A stretch of 60,798 nt of DNA from a virus: the IMG/VR virus record IMGVR_UViG_3300046535_001734, positions 1 to 60,798 of that record, one strand, 5' to 3'. The position numbers and the translations under genes were made by a program. The notes under the pieces are model-generated. The model was not told the DNA's origin. It was given only the letters and a program-made list of their open reading frames with translations, and did not search any database. Shown here in pieces: positions 15,430-23,501 of the stretch (positions are counted from its first letter, which is position 1; each line of letters opens with the position of its first letter).

Positions 15430-15879
15430 GTGCGGAATACCAAGAACCAGACCACCACCCGCACGCTCACCGACCTCCTCCGCGCCGCCGGCCGCCAGCA
15501 CGCCGTCACCATCACCTACCTCAAGCCCGGCGAGACCGAGCCCACCGTCCGCACCATCGAGATCCACGAGATCCGCACCACCGCCGTGAAGATCAAGAAG
15601 ACCGGCAAGGTCACCGGCGGAGGCCTCGTCATCATCGCCATGTGCCGACTCCGCGGAGAGGGAAGGGAATTCCACCTCTCCGGCATCCTCGCCTACACGC
15701 TCCACCGCATCCCCTACGTCCTCAAGCGCCCCGCCAACACCACCTACCAGCCCGCCGCCCCCCAGCCCACCGACGACGCGGACGCCCTCTTCTTCCACGA
15801 GCTCGCCCGCGACCAGGACGACGCCGACTACCGTCCCCGCGTCAAGCTCACCCAGGCCGACACCGACCTCGCCGCCTGA
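15430..15879 (+). CDS. WYL-domain-like protein, 149 aa
   Basis: The GTG start at 15430 follows AGGGGG. The fold pattern fits a WYL (Sm-like) ligand-sensing domain: HAVTITYLKPGETEPTVRTI, then EIHEIRTTAVKI, then RGEGREFHLSGILAYTLHRI. WYL domains regulate defence and phage genes, usually with an HTH, which is absent here. The C terminus is acidic. It is divergent from the four-RHH-like gene across shared operator-like sites, so both are probably under the same control. Domain call is moderate. Confidence 0.62.
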   Translation: MRNTKNQTTTRTLTDLLRAAGRQHAVTITYLKPGETEPTVRTIEIHEIRTTAVKIKKTGKVTGGGLVIIAMCRLRGEGREFHLSGILAYTLHRIPYVLKRPANTTYQPAAPQPTDDADALFFHELARDQDDADYRPRVKLTQADTDLAA

Positions 15880-15889
15880 AAGGCACCCC

Positions 15890-16165
15890 GTGATTACCTA
15901 CTTCACTGCGCCTGGCACGCTCGCCGAAGCCCTGCATGTACTGGCGGAACGGATGGAACGTGTCGAGGAGCGCATCGGGCACGTCGCGCTGGCCAACATG
16001 ATGAGCGCCGTACTCGACGGCCCCGGGCATACCGCCTGGACACCGACCGAACACCCGGAGCTGGCCCGGAAGATGCAGGACGCCATCGTCCCGGACGGCT
16101 TCCTGAGCCCGGTTCCGACGGCCGGGCAGGTGCGGCAGGCCGCCGACGCCGCCCGCAGTTCCTGA
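15890..16165 (+). CDS. Hypothetical protein, 91 aa
   Basis: The GTG at 15890 follows GAAAGG and lies 10 nt after the WYL-like stop, so both are one transcript, closed by the hairpin at 16180. The product has a helical N-terminal half (LAEALHVLAERMERVEERIG) likely to form a coiled coil. Function unknown. Confidence 0.68.
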   Translation: MITYFTAPGTLAEALHVLAERMERVEERIGHVALANMMSAVLDGPGHTAWTPTEHPELARKMQDAIVPDGFLSPVPTAGQVRQAADAARSS

Positions 16166-16179
16166 CCCCGGACATGACG

Positions 16180-16213
16180 AAGGCCACCACCCTCAAGGGG
16201 GTTGGTGGCCTTT
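16180..16213 (+). terminator. Terminator after the WYL-like pair
   Basis: Arms AAGGCCACCA (16180-16189) and TGGTGGCCTT (16203-16212) form a perfect 10-bp stem, followed by TTT, 15 nt after the stop at 16165. Confidence 0.75.
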
Positions 16214-16291
16214 CCATACGGATCACGCACGCGCAGCGTAGCGGATCTATGTGCACGCACGCCAGACCTGTTCAGGGATGACACTGGGGAC

Positions 16292-16489
16292 ATGGCCACG
16301 AACCGTCAGGAAGCGCTGATCGAGGAGCCGTCGGGACGCCGGCGCGTGTGGTGCCGGGGTGTCGGCTGCGGCCGTGAACTGACAGATCAGGTGTCACGCA
16401 CGAGAGGCTTCGGCGAGGAGTGCGACCCCGAGCCCCGAACCCGGCCGCGGACGTTCGTCATCGACCAGGATCCGATCCCCGGGACGTAA
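16292..16489 (+). CDS. DUF6011-like zinc-binding small protein, 65 aa
   Basis: The ATG at 16292 follows GGGGA. The core CRGVGCGRELTDQVSRTRGF followed by GEEC matches the Cys-x-Cys-GR-L...S...G-G..C layout of the DUF6011 family, small zinc-binding proteins common in actinomycete phages and genomes. The longer frame upstream of the ATG was not used. Role unknown. Confidence 0.65.
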   Translation: MATNRQEALIEEPSGRRRVWCRGVGCGRELTDQVSRTRGFGEECDPEPRTRPRTFVIDQDPIPGT

Positions 16490-16909
16490 TGGCCGCGGGC
16501 CCGTCGCCGATGGGGAGCGCGGGCCCGCGGCAGGGGGCGGGAGCTTCACCTGGGGGGATCTGCTCGACCGCCGTGCGGGAACGGTACGCCCGCCCCGGTT
16601 GGTACGTACAGCCTTCAACAGAAATATCTACGGCCCGGGTCACCGGCCGCCCCCGGGGCGCTCCGGAGGAGAGCGGGGGCAGCGGATGCGCCGTTCCGGC
16701 ATAGCGTGATCCCAGGGACTTGGTAGGGGATGCCGACCCATCCTCACCCCCTCCGACCAGGACTTTACGAACCCTCCGAACCCCCACCCACCAGGAGAGG
16801 CCGCGCACGCCCCGCCCCGCACCCCCGGCCGAACCGCAACCACCACCGCACCAGGGTGGACGGTCCTGAGGGTTTGTAAAGATTGATCTATGTCGTGGCG
16901 GGCGCCACT
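16490..16909. other. Non-coding region upstream of the recombinase-like gene
   Basis: No gene was found in these 420 bases. Near its right half are CTTTACGAACCCTC (16763-16776) and the inverted copy GAGGGTTTGTAAAG (16868-16881), which match at 13 of 14 positions and lie 91 bp apart, with a TTGATCTAT stretch just before the gene. These may be promoter or recombinase-binding sites. Confidence 0.55.
16763..16881. repeat. Inverted 14-bp repeats before the recombinase-like gene
   Basis: The arms CTTTACGAACCCTC and GAGGGTTTGTAAAG (13 of 14 matching as inverted copies) bracket 91 bp ending 28 bp before the ATG at 16910. This is the layout of a site bound by a recombinase or by a regulator of the gene. 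Confidence 0.5.
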
Positions 16910-17767
16910 ATGGACCCCATGGACCCCCGCGCCCTGCTCGACGCCTGGCTCACCTCAGGACTGCTCCGCCAGTCCACCGTCGGCCGCTACCAGCCGCAGG
17001 TCGACCAGTGGCTCACCTGGTGCGAGGCGAATGGTGTCCACCCCTACACCGCCGGCCTGCGCGAAGTCGCCGCCTTCTGCGGCCAGCGCCTCGCCCCCCA
17101 CCTCGACGGACGGCCCTTCAACGGACCCGACGACCTCGCCCGCCTCGCCCAGGAGGCCCCCGACGTCGCCGGCACCCACGACGGCTACATCACCGCCATC
17201 ACCGGCTACTACACCGCCGCCCACACCCGCGGCCTCATCCCCGGCATCCCCGACCTCACCGAGCTCCGCGCCGGCATCGACCGCGACCCCGGCGCCCCCC
17301 AGAAGCTGAACCCCCGAGAACGCGCCGTCCTCCTCTACTGCATCGGCATGTGGAACCAGACCAACGCCCGCCACTACCGGCGCGACCGCCTCATCGCCTA
17401 CCTCCTCCTCGAAGGCATGCGGCCCGGCGAGATCGTCCGACTCGACTCCCGCCACCTCTACCCCCAGCCCGACGGCACCACCGAAGTCCGCGCCCCCGAC
17501 TACGACTTCGAAGCCCTCGGCCCCCAGTTCGTCCTCGACCCCATCACCGGCGCCGCCCTCCAGGACTACCTCCCCCACCGGCCCCGCCCCGCCGAAGGCG
17601 TCCACGCCCTCATCCTCGGCCAAGGCGGACGCCCCGTCGTCTCCCGCTACCCCAACATGCTGATCCGGCAGATCGCCGCCCTCCACCCGATCCTCGCCCA
17701 ACGCCAGCCACCCGTCACCGCCGACGCCGTCGCCCACACCGGCCTCTGGGACATCCCCGAAACCTGA
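16910..17767 (+). CDS. Tyrosine-recombinase-like protein lacking the C-terminal catalytic motifs, 285 aa
   Basis: The N-terminal half resembles a SAM-like core-binding domain (RQSTVGRYQPQVDQWLTWCE), and the block LIAYLLLEGMRPGEIVRLD is the box I region with its catalytic Arg. The protein ends with VAHTGLWDIPET: no HxxR box, His/Trp or nucleophilic Tyr follows, although family members normally have them within another 60-100 residues. Either it is truncated or it is a DNA-binding relative without strand-cleaving ability. The ATG at 16910 is used; the upstream TTG frame is less likely. Confidence 0.65.
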   Translation: MDPMDPRALLDAWLTSGLLRQSTVGRYQPQVDQWLTWCEANGVHPYTAGLREVAAFCGQRLAPHLDGRPFNGPDDLARLAQEAPDVAGTHDGYITAITGYYTAAHTRGLIPGIPDLTELRAGIDRDPGAPQKLNPRERAVLLYCIGMWNQTNARHYRRDRLIAYLLLEGMRPGEIVRLDSRHLYPQPDGTTEVRAPDYDFEALGPQFVLDPITGAALQDYLPHRPRPAEGVHALILGQGGRPVVSRYPNMLIRQIAALHPILAQRQPPVTADAVAHTGLWDIPET

Positions 17768-17919
17768 CCCCAGTAGCGCTGTAGAAACTGCGGGGCCGAT
17801 GTCGGGGGTGGCTTGTACGGTCTTTCTGACCAGGAACAACGTCCGATCAGGTGGATCACTTCCGAATGACGGGTTATGTCCTTGGTGAGGGCGCACCGTG
17901 CGCCCGCCGAAGGAGCCCC

Positions 17920-18114
17920 ATGGACCGGACACCCTTTGCTCTTGCAGTGGCCAGCCTGATCCTGCAAGCCCTAACTTTCCTCAGCCCACCCAGCCCCGCC
18001 CCCATCCGGACCGAGGTCACCGTGACCCTCCAGGTGCCAGCCACCGCCCCCACCTGCATCTGGGCCACCCCACCAGGCGGCTATTCCGGCCCGGTGCGCG
18101 TCACGTCCTGGTGA
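17920..18114 (+). CDS. Small exported or membrane protein, 64 aa
   Basis: The ATG at 17920 is preceded by AAGGAG at 4 nt. A hydrophobic stretch (FALAVASLILQALTFL) follows the first residues, then a Pro/Thr-rich tail with one Cys. It could be a signal peptide with a short exported domain or a membrane-anchored peptide. No family recognised. Confidence 0.6.
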   Translation: MDRTPFALAVASLILQALTFLSPPSPAPIRTEVTVTLQVPATAPTCIWATPPGGYSGPVRVTSW

Positions 18115-18165
18115 GGCCTGTCAAACTCGGCGGCGCGCGGAAGCCCGTACTGGCAGGATCGCCCC

Positions 18166-19134
18166 ATGCTCATTTCGCCCCGCCCGGGCACCGACCGGGA
18201 CAACCTCCTCCAGACCCTGCGGTCCGTGCACACCAGCGCCTCCAACGAGCACGGCCGCGGCTACGACAACGCCTACAAGCGGCTGCTGGGATATCTGGAG
18301 TGGGCGATGGGCGCAGCCCGGCTGCTGCGCAACCAGATCAGCACCGAGGACCTGCACGCCTTGGTACTGACGAAGGGCCACGACACCCTGCTGAACGGCA
18401 TCGGCGACCTCGAGGGTTCACGACGGGAACGCCTGGTGAACCTGCTTGTCGACCAAGAACTCGCCGAGCGCACCGAGGCACTCGAGGCCACAGTCAACCT
18501 GCTCCAATCACTGAGGCACCGCTGGCCAGGACACGAACGGTTCGTTGTCGCCGACCCCAGCTTCTACATCCAGAACGAGATCAAGCTGGCCGACGTCGAC
18601 CTGCACCAGGTGCTCGGCATCCGGGAAGAGGCCTTCATCCGGCTGCTGTTCCCCATCGTGGTGGTCGACGAGCTCGACGGGCTGAAGGACGCGGGCAAGC
18701 CGCGGCCCCGGTGGAGGGCAGCCCACACACTCGGCCTCCTCGACGGGGTCCTGAACGGCGACACCGAAGGTGTTCTGCACCCCGGAACCTACGACCCCAG
18801 CAACGGGGAGACCCTGGGTAAAGTCATCGTGGAAATCGTCCTCGATCCTCCCGGGCATGTCCGCCTACCGCTGGCCGACGACGAGATCGTCGACCGGGCG
18901 GTCGTCCTCCAAGCCCTCGGCGGCCGCGACGTACGTCTGCTGACGTGCGACACCAGCCAGCACACCCGCGGCTGCGCGGCCGGCCTGCAGGTGACGAAGG
19001 TCGCGACGAAAGACCCCGGCCCCGAGCCCGACTGGGAGGCCGAGGGCAAGCCGGGGACCGGCGTACGGGCGCAGCGCCGCGCCAGGCAGGAAGCCAGGAA
19101 CGGCAGTTCCGCCGAGGCGCCCGCGAACTCATGA
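18166..19134 (+). CDS. PIN-domain protein, 322 aa
   Basis: The C-terminal half has PIN-nuclease spacing of acidic residues: D130 in VVADPSFYI, E169 in PIVVVDELDGLKD, D238/D239 in LPLADDEIVDRAVVLQAL, and D262 in RLLTCDTSQH. The N-terminal 120 residues are helical, with no motif. PIN proteins cleave RNA and include toxins and quality-control RNases; the long helical N terminus and the lack of a small antitoxin partner argue against a standard VapC pair. It overlaps the integrase tail-to-tail by 6 bp. A role in host RNA cleavage or defence is inferred. Confidence 0.78.
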   Translation: MLISPRPGTDRDNLLQTLRSVHTSASNEHGRGYDNAYKRLLGYLEWAMGAARLLRNQISTEDLHALVLTKGHDTLLNGIGDLEGSRRERLVNLLVDQELAERTEALEATVNLLQSLRHRWPGHERFVVADPSFYIQNEIKLADVDLHQVLGIREEAFIRLLFPIVVVDELDGLKDAGKPRPRWRAAHTLGLLDGVLNGDTEGVLHPGTYDPSNGETLGKVIVEIVLDPPGHVRLPLADDEIVDRAVVLQALGGRDVRLLTCDTSQHTRGCAAGLQVTKVATKDPGPEPDWEAEGKPGTGVRAQRRARQEARNGSSAEAPANS

Positions 19135-20277
19135 CCCGGCAGGCCCGGCCTCCTTGACGGCTGCCTTCCCGATCTGCGCGAGCGGGTTGTTCTCGCCCTG
19201 GGCGTCGTCCTCGTCTACGTAGCCGATCAGCGCTTTGGACTGGTCGTCCCAGCCGCCGTGCCGGCCGATCTGCACGATGTCGACGCCCGCGGTCCGGGCC
19301 GACTTCACGAAGCCGCGGCGGGAGGAGTGGGAGCGCCACCGGCCCGGCAGCCCGGTCCGCTCGATGGACCGCTGGATGACGTCGGAGGCGGCCTCGGTCG
19401 TCAGCCGTCCGTCCTCGGCGCCGATAGGCTCACCGCCACGCTGCATCTCCGGGTTGAGGTAGCCCCAGCGGTCCATGCGCAGGAACAGGGGGCCCACGGT
19501 GTGTCCGTTGTCGGCGAGGGCGGCAACCAGGGCGCGGACCGCGCGGACGGCGCACAGGTCGGGTTCGGGGTCGAGCGGAATGTCGGGGGTCTGCCACATC
19601 TTGCGCTTCTTGCGGTAGACGCGGACCTGCAGACCGCCGTCGGGGAGATCGGTGAAGCTGTCCGGCCAGTTCAGCGGCACGAGTTCGCTGCCGCGCGAGG
19701 CCAGCGCGTGACCGAGCAGCATCAGGGCGGCGTCCCGCTTCCCTGCCAGGGTGGTGCGGTCCAGCTCACCGAGCGCGGTGCGCAGGACGGTCCGGTCGGC
19801 GGGGCTCGCCTTCTGCGGGCGGGCGGCCGGGTCCTGGGCGAGGGCGAGCTGCTCGCGGTAGCCGGCCACGACCTTCCGGGCGCCCATGGTGTCCGGGGGC
19901 CGGTACCCGGCGGCCCGGTGGGAGGAGCGGATGGACGCGATGACGCGGTCCATCGTGTTCGGTCCGTACGGGCGTCCGGTGCGCGGCCGCGGAGTGCGCT
20001 TCAGGTAGGAGAGGTACTCGGTGACGGTCTGCGGCGCAGCCGGCAGCGGGCGGCGGCCGACGGACAGGCACCATGCGGTGAAGCGGTCCATGTCGCCCTT
20101 GTACGCCTTGGTGGTCTCCTCCGGGATTCCGGCCTTGACATCCTGCTGGGCTTCCTCGGACAGCCAGGCGTCCGGGTCCTCTTCCGTCAACGGGACGGCG
20201 GGGGCCCGGTCTTCGGGGATGGCGGGCAGCCGGTCGTCGACCAGCTCCGCGTCGACCACCTCGTCGCGCATGCTCAC
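19129..20277 (-). CDS. Tyrosine recombinase / integrase, 382 aa
   Basis: All catalytic residues are present: Arg195 in LASRGSELVPL, Lys near 223-226 (YRKKRK), His317-x2-Arg320 in SHSSRRGF, His340 in GRHGGW, and Tyr353 in LIGYVDE. The N-terminal domain (IPEETTKAYKGDMDRFTAWC) is the SAM-like arm. It can carry out site-specific integration, or resolve multimers of a plasmid-like form. The start is the GTG at 20277, which overlaps the stop of the preceding gene (GTGA). No attachment site was recognised next to it. Confidence 0.88.
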   Translation of the reverse strand: MSMRDEVVDAELVDDRLPAIPEDRAPAVPLTEEDPDAWLSEEAQQDVKAGIPEETTKAYKGDMDRFTAWCLSVGRRPLPAAPQTVTEYLSYLKRTPRPRTGRPYGPNTMDRVIASIRSSHRAAGYRPPDTMGARKVVAGYREQLALAQDPAARPQKASPADRTVLRTALGELDRTTLAGKRDAALMLLGHALASRGSELVPLNWPDSFTDLPDGGLQVRVYRKKRKMWQTPDIPLDPEPDLCAVRAVRALVAALADNGHTVGPLFLRMDRWGYLNPEMQRGGEPIGAEDGRLTTEAASDVIQRSIERTGLPGRWRSHSSRRGFVKSARTAGVDIVQIGRHGGWDDQSKALIGYVDEDDAQGENNPLAQIGKAAVKEAGPAGS

Positions 20278-20669
20278 GGCCGCCAGTTCTCCTTGTAGTC
20301 CTGGTGCGTGGCGTACTCCAGCGCGTGCAGTTTGATGACGTCCATGTAAGCGACGGTGGCCACCTGGGAGTTGTCGTGGTCCCAGTTCATCTCCTTGCCG
20401 CGGAGGGTCTGGCCCAGTGCGGCTTCGAACATGTCCAGGGTGGCTTCGATCGCGTCCAGGTGAGCTTTGAAGCGTCCCAAGGGGACGAGGGCTGTCGTGC
20501 CGCCGCCGGTGCCGATCTGGTGCTGTGCCCCTGTGATGACCGGACAGTGCACGGCGTCCAGCGTGCTACGGTCGTCGGCGATGCGTTTCCGGAGGAAGGT
20601 GGTGAGGTCGTCCACCGCGGGTGGGCCGGACGCGGCAATGACGCGGTGGGCGATTTCGGCCTCGTTCAC
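20274..20669 (-). CDS. DUF6221-like protein, 131 aa
   Basis: The GTG start at 20669 follows GGGGAG by 6 nt. The N-terminal DDLTTFLRKRIADD and C-terminal HALEYATHQDYKENWRP match the ends of the DUF6221 family, common and uncharacterised in actinomycetes and their phages. It overlaps the integrase start, so the two are expressed together. Family call moderate; function unknown. Confidence 0.68.
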   Translation of the reverse strand: MNEAEIAHRVIAASGPPAVDDLTTFLRKRIADDRSTLDAVHCPVITGAQHQIGTGGGTTALVPLGRFKAHLDAIEATLDMFEAALGQTLRGKEMNWDHDNSQVATVAYMDVIKLHALEYATHQDYKENWRP

Positions 20670-20749
20670 GGGTGTCTCCCCTGCCTCGGATGATCGCTCT
20701 ACAGAAGGAACATTACTTGGAGCCAGCGTGCGCATTGCCTCCGAAACAG

Positions 20750-20779
20750 CGATACCCCCGCACGGTGGCGGGGGTATCG
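20750..20779 (-). terminator. Terminator with 12-bp stem
   Basis: CGATACCCCCGC (20750-20761) and GCGGGGGTATCG (20768-20779) form a perfect stem with a 6-nt loop, directly after the stop of the 20781-21092 gene. It separates that gene from the integrase operon. Confidence 0.8.
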
Positions 20780-20780
20780 G

Positions 20781-21092
20781 CTAGGCGTTCCGAGTGATGC
20801 CGTACGGATCCCACGTCGGCTGGAAGTCGGAGTGCGTTGCCCACCGGCGAGCCACCAGCGCCAGGTAGTGGAACGGCATGGACGGGTCGTCGCCGTGCGA
20901 AAGTTCCGACTGTGCGACGCCCTTGATGTAGACGGCGAGGTCGAGAAGCGACTGGAAGGCCCTGCCTTCTTCCGAGTCGTACCGTGCAGCGTCGCGTAGC
21001 GGACCAACCCGGGCCTGGATGAAAGCGACGAGGGCGTCGATGTCTTCCTGCGAACGAGGCGGTTCAGGCGTGTACTCGGTCTGATCGGTCAC
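20781..21092 (-). CDS. DUF6221-related hypothetical protein, 103 aa
   Basis: The product has an N-terminal helix (QEDIDALVAFIQARVGPLRD) and ends in WATHSDFQPTWDPYGI, which is close in pattern to the ATHQDYKENW end of the 20274-20669 protein. The two are probably distant relatives from an old duplication. It is a single-gene unit with a terminator behind it and an inverted repeat (21137-21178) upstream. Confidence 0.65.
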   Translation of the reverse strand: MTDQTEYTPEPPRSQEDIDALVAFIQARVGPLRDAARYDSEEGRAFQSLLDLAVYIKGVAQSELSHGDDPSMPFHYLALVARRWATHSDFQPTWDPYGITRNA

Positions 21093-21136
21093 GGCATGTG
21101 AGCTTATCGGGAACCAGAGCGCGTGATCCCGGCGCC

Positions 21137-21178
21137 GAACTACTAGTCCGGGACGAAATGGGAGACCAGTAGTAGTTC
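21137..21178. promoter_or_regulatory. Inverted repeat upstream of the 103-aa gene
   Basis: GAACTACTA (21137-21145) and TAGTAGTTC (21170-21178) are perfect 9-bp inverted arms 24 bp apart, 45 bp upstream of the start at 21092. Candidate operator. Confidence 0.45.
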
Positions 21179-21215
21179 TGGGAGATGACTGACCGTTTCG
21201 ATCAGTTCGATTTTT

Positions 21216-21252
21216 CGTCAGGAACGATCCTAAGCGCGGACCGTTCCTGACG
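21216..21252 (-). terminator. Terminator of the GvpU-like gene
   Basis: CGTCAGGAACG (21216-21226) and CGTTCCTGACG (21242-21252) form a perfect 11-bp stem 17 bp after the stop at 21270. The T-run lies on the plus-strand side of the first arm, so it is not a classic U-tract terminator for minus transcripts. Confidence 0.6.
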
Positions 21253-21269
21253 ACCTGCTCCTTCGACGT

Positions 21270-21695
21270 TCAGGACGGACGTCCCATCGTCCAGCCCTGA
21301 ACTTCCTGAACCCGGACCCGCCACAACGGCGACTCCATGCCCTGAACGACGTCACCGTCCAACGTCCCCCGGTAGTTCGTGACCACCCGCGCGTTCTTCA
21401 GGTGTGCGAAGTACAGCGGGTCCTCGTCCCCCCGGGGACCGGTCTCCTCGCTGACGCTCTTCAGGAACTTGCCCACCAGGTCGGCGCCGTCGCCGACCTC
21501 CGCCATCCACCTCTCGAAGGCGGCCACCCACTGGTCATGACCGATCAGGTCACCGCACACCAGCGTTCCCCCGACCAGGAGGCTGACCGAAATGGAAGCC
21601 TGCTTTTGGTCCTCCAAGTCCAGGAACTCCAACAGCGCGTCAAAGTAGAGGTCCCGGTACGCGCCCACGGCCGGCTGAGAGGTCTTTTCACTCAT
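21270..21695 (-). CDS. GvpU-like hypothetical protein, 141 aa
   Basis: The order of segments resembles gas-vesicle accessory protein GvpU: ASISVSLLVGGTLVCGDLIG, then an amphipathic helix, then FAHLKNARVVTNYRG and WRVRVQEVQGWTMG. GvpU modifies gas-vesicle clustering in bacilli; the same fold is widespread in Streptomyces with unclear roles, and no other gvp genes are here. It stands alone with its own hairpin. The family call is tentative. Confidence 0.5.
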   Translation of the reverse strand: MSEKTSQPAVGAYRDLYFDALLEFLDLEDQKQASISVSLLVGGTLVCGDLIGHDQWVAAFERWMAEVGDGADLVGKFLKSVSEETGPRGDEDPLYFAHLKNARVVTNYRGTLDGDVVQGMESPLWRVRVQEVQGWTMGRPS

Positions 21696-21791
21696 TGTGC
21701 TTCCCCGCTGTGCAGAGTCCCGGCGGGCCCTGTGCCCCCAGCCGACTCGGATGCATCAACGGTATCCCGCCCCACTGACAACGCGGCGTAG

Positions 21792-21950
21792 CTACTTCTT
21801 CGCCTGCAGCGCGAGGACGGGGGCGTGGCAGAGGACGCAGAGCGGGCTCGCCTTCTCGCCGTACCTTCGGGTGGGGTGGCCGCAGCCCGCGCACGGGCCG
21901 ACCTGGGCGGGCGCGCACGTGGGCATAGGCGGAGCGGGAGGACTGGTCAT
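21792..21950 (-). CDS. Zinc-ribbon small protein, 52 aa
   Basis: Two knuckles, CAGC at residues 20-23 and CVLC at 38-41, form a four-Cys zinc ribbon, preceded by a Pro-rich start. The ATG at 21950 lies 16 nt after the stop of the phage structural gene at 21967, so it is the last gene of the virion and lysis transcript. Similar tiny zinc proteins are frequent in actinophages; function unknown. Confidence 0.62.
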   Translation of the reverse strand: MTSPPAPPMPTCAPAQVGPCAGCGHPTRRYGEKASPLCVLCHAPVLALQAKK

Positions 21951-21966
21951 GCCGGGATCATCTCAC

Positions 21967-22245
21967 TCACCGGTCCTCGATCTTCAGATAGATCGACCGC
22001 TCAGCGATCAGCCCGCTGGTGGTGGTGATCTGGCAGACCACCGCGCTGACGTCACCGAGCGCCCCGCCTGATACCCGCTGGGTGACGACAGAACCGTTCA
22101 CCACCGGTGCCCCGACAGCCGTGAGCCCATCATTCGCAACGACCGTTGCTTCGCTGATGGTGTCGCCTACTTCCGCGAGCCAGAGCGTCCAGTCCCAGGT
22201 GTAGTCCAGCAGCTCGGAGGGGTCTTTGGCGAAGGTGGTGGACAT
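21967..22245 (-). CDS. Phage structural-region protein, 92 aa, Ig-like
   Basis: The protein looks like an all-beta domain: DYTWDWTLWLAEVGDTISEA, then ATVVANDGLTAVGAPVVNGS, then VVCQITTTSGLIAERSI. This pattern is seen in small proteins encoded next to tail or head genes in many actinophages. It is two bases from the repeat-bearing fibre-like gene. Likely virion-associated; exact role unknown. Confidence 0.65.
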   Translation of the reverse strand: MSTTFAKDPSELLDYTWDWTLWLAEVGDTISEATVVANDGLTAVGAPVVNGSVVTQRVSGGALGDVSAVVCQITTTSGLIAERSIYLKIEDR

Positions 22246-22247
22246 GC

Positions 22248-23498
22248 CTACCTCACTGTCAGGGTGCGGTGCTCGGCGGGGACGACCATCCGTCGGCGCT
22301 CGGCGGGGACGGCGACCAGCCGGTCCTCGGCGGGGATCTGGACGGTGCGCTGGGGACTGGGCACGACGGTGCTTTGCCTGGCGATCGGGCGTGCCGTGGA
22401 GACGTCGATGGCCGGCGTCAGGGTGGCGGTCTTGAAGCCGGTGAGCGGTAGCGCCGTCTCGATCACGCTGGCGGTGGACAGCGTCACGACCGGGGCGGCC
22501 GGGGTGAGCGGTTGCGCTGCCTCGACCTCGCCGGCAATCCCGAGAGCGGCTGTCTTTTCCCCGGCGACGGGCTGGGCGGTGCTCTCCTCCGTGGCGGGCG
22601 GGAGGGCGGCGCTCTTGGCGCCGGTGAGGTCCTGCGCCGATGCGGCTTCGACCGCGGTGGGGAGCGCGAGCGACCGGGTGCCCGTGAGTGCTTGCCCGGC
22701 CTCGGTGGCTGTGGCAGTGCTGAGTTCGCTCGTCTTGCTGCCGGTCGGGATCTGCGCCGTCTCCACGACGGTGGCCACGCCCAGCGTTGCCGTCTTGACG
22801 CCAGTGAGGGGCTGGGCCGTCTCCAGTACAGAACCTGGGCCAAGCGTTGCCGTCTTGGTGCCGGTGAGGGCCTGGGCCGTCTCCACCGCAGCGCCTGCGC
22901 TGAGGCTGGTGGTCTTCGCCCCGGTGAGCGCTTGGGCGGCTTCGGATGCGCTGGCCAGCGTGAGGGAACTGGTCGTTCCCGTGGTCACGTCGGCTGCGGA
23001 GAAATCATCGAAGCGGAGCGCGGACACGGACTCGGCTCGGATACCGACGCTCGTTCCGGTGGCCACGTTGGTGTCCGTGACGCTGACCCTCTGGACACCG
23101 TTGACAAAGCCCTTGATCGTCGTGCCGACGACCTGGAGCTTGGCGACGTCGCCCGAGACGGCCGCTGCGGCGTAGCTGCCGATGCTGATGAACGAGCCGC
23201 CGACGACCGCGAACAAGGTCCAGTTCGAGCCGTCATTACGCCACAAATAGCCGCTCGTGATGTTGCTGTTGCCTCTGCACCATATGCCGTGGCTGACTGC
23301 TGCGGTGACAGCGATCGTCGTCTGCACGTAGTGGTCGTTGCTGGCCATCGCTCCGGCGGCGCGGAGGATGATGGTGCCGCCGGCCGAGCCCGAAGACAGT
23401 CGGTTGGAGACGATCGACCAGTCCCCCGACACCTCGACCCAGCCGGCGCCCAGGCTGGAGCTGTCCGACCGGTTGAAGTCGTCGGTGAAGGTGGTCAC
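22248..23498 (-). CDS. Fibre-like protein with lectin-like domain and tandem repeats, 416 aa
   Basis: Residues 1-170 resemble a concanavalin/LamG-like beta-sandwich (DDFNRSDSSSLGAGWVEVSG start; VGIRAESVSALRFDDFSAAD end). Residues about 175-375 hold some ten tandem repeats of 19-20 residues with core E-x-A-Q-x-L-T-G-x-K-T followed by an Ala/Ser/Leu linker. The C terminus has three short repeats of the type VPAEHR. Such architecture is typical of surface or tail proteins that bind host glycans. It lies near the end of the tail/lysis transcript. Binding role inferred. Confidence 0.75.
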   Translation of the reverse strand: MTTFTDDFNRSDSSSLGAGWVEVSGDWSIVSNRLSSGSAGGTIILRAAGAMASNDHYVQTTIAVTAAVSHGIWCRGNSNITSGYLWRNDGSNWTLFAVVGGSFISIGSYAAAAVSGDVAKLQVVGTTIKGFVNGVQRVSVTDTNVATGTSVGIRAESVSALRFDDFSAADVTTGTTSSLTLASASEAAQALTGAKTTSLSAGAAVETAQALTGTKTATLGPGSVLETAQPLTGVKTATLGVATVVETAQIPTGSKTSELSTATATEAGQALTGTRSLALPTAVEAASAQDLTGAKSAALPPATEESTAQPVAGEKTAALGIAGEVEAAQPLTPAAPVVTLSTASVIETALPLTGFKTATLTPAIDVSTARPIARQSTVVPSPQRTVQIPAEDRLVAVPAERRRMVVPAEHRTLTVR

Positions 23499-23501
23499 GG
23501 G

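Noticed and set aside
19129-20277. An attachment site or tRNA gene beside the integrase
   Set aside because: No tRNA-like cloverleaf and no repeated core sequence were found by eye near 19100-20300; a host comparison would be needed.
19258-20298. Long plus-strand open frame opposite the integrase
   Set aside because: Its translation is Gly/Val/Arg-rich low-complexity sequence, a mirror of the high-GC codon bias of the integrase on the other strand.
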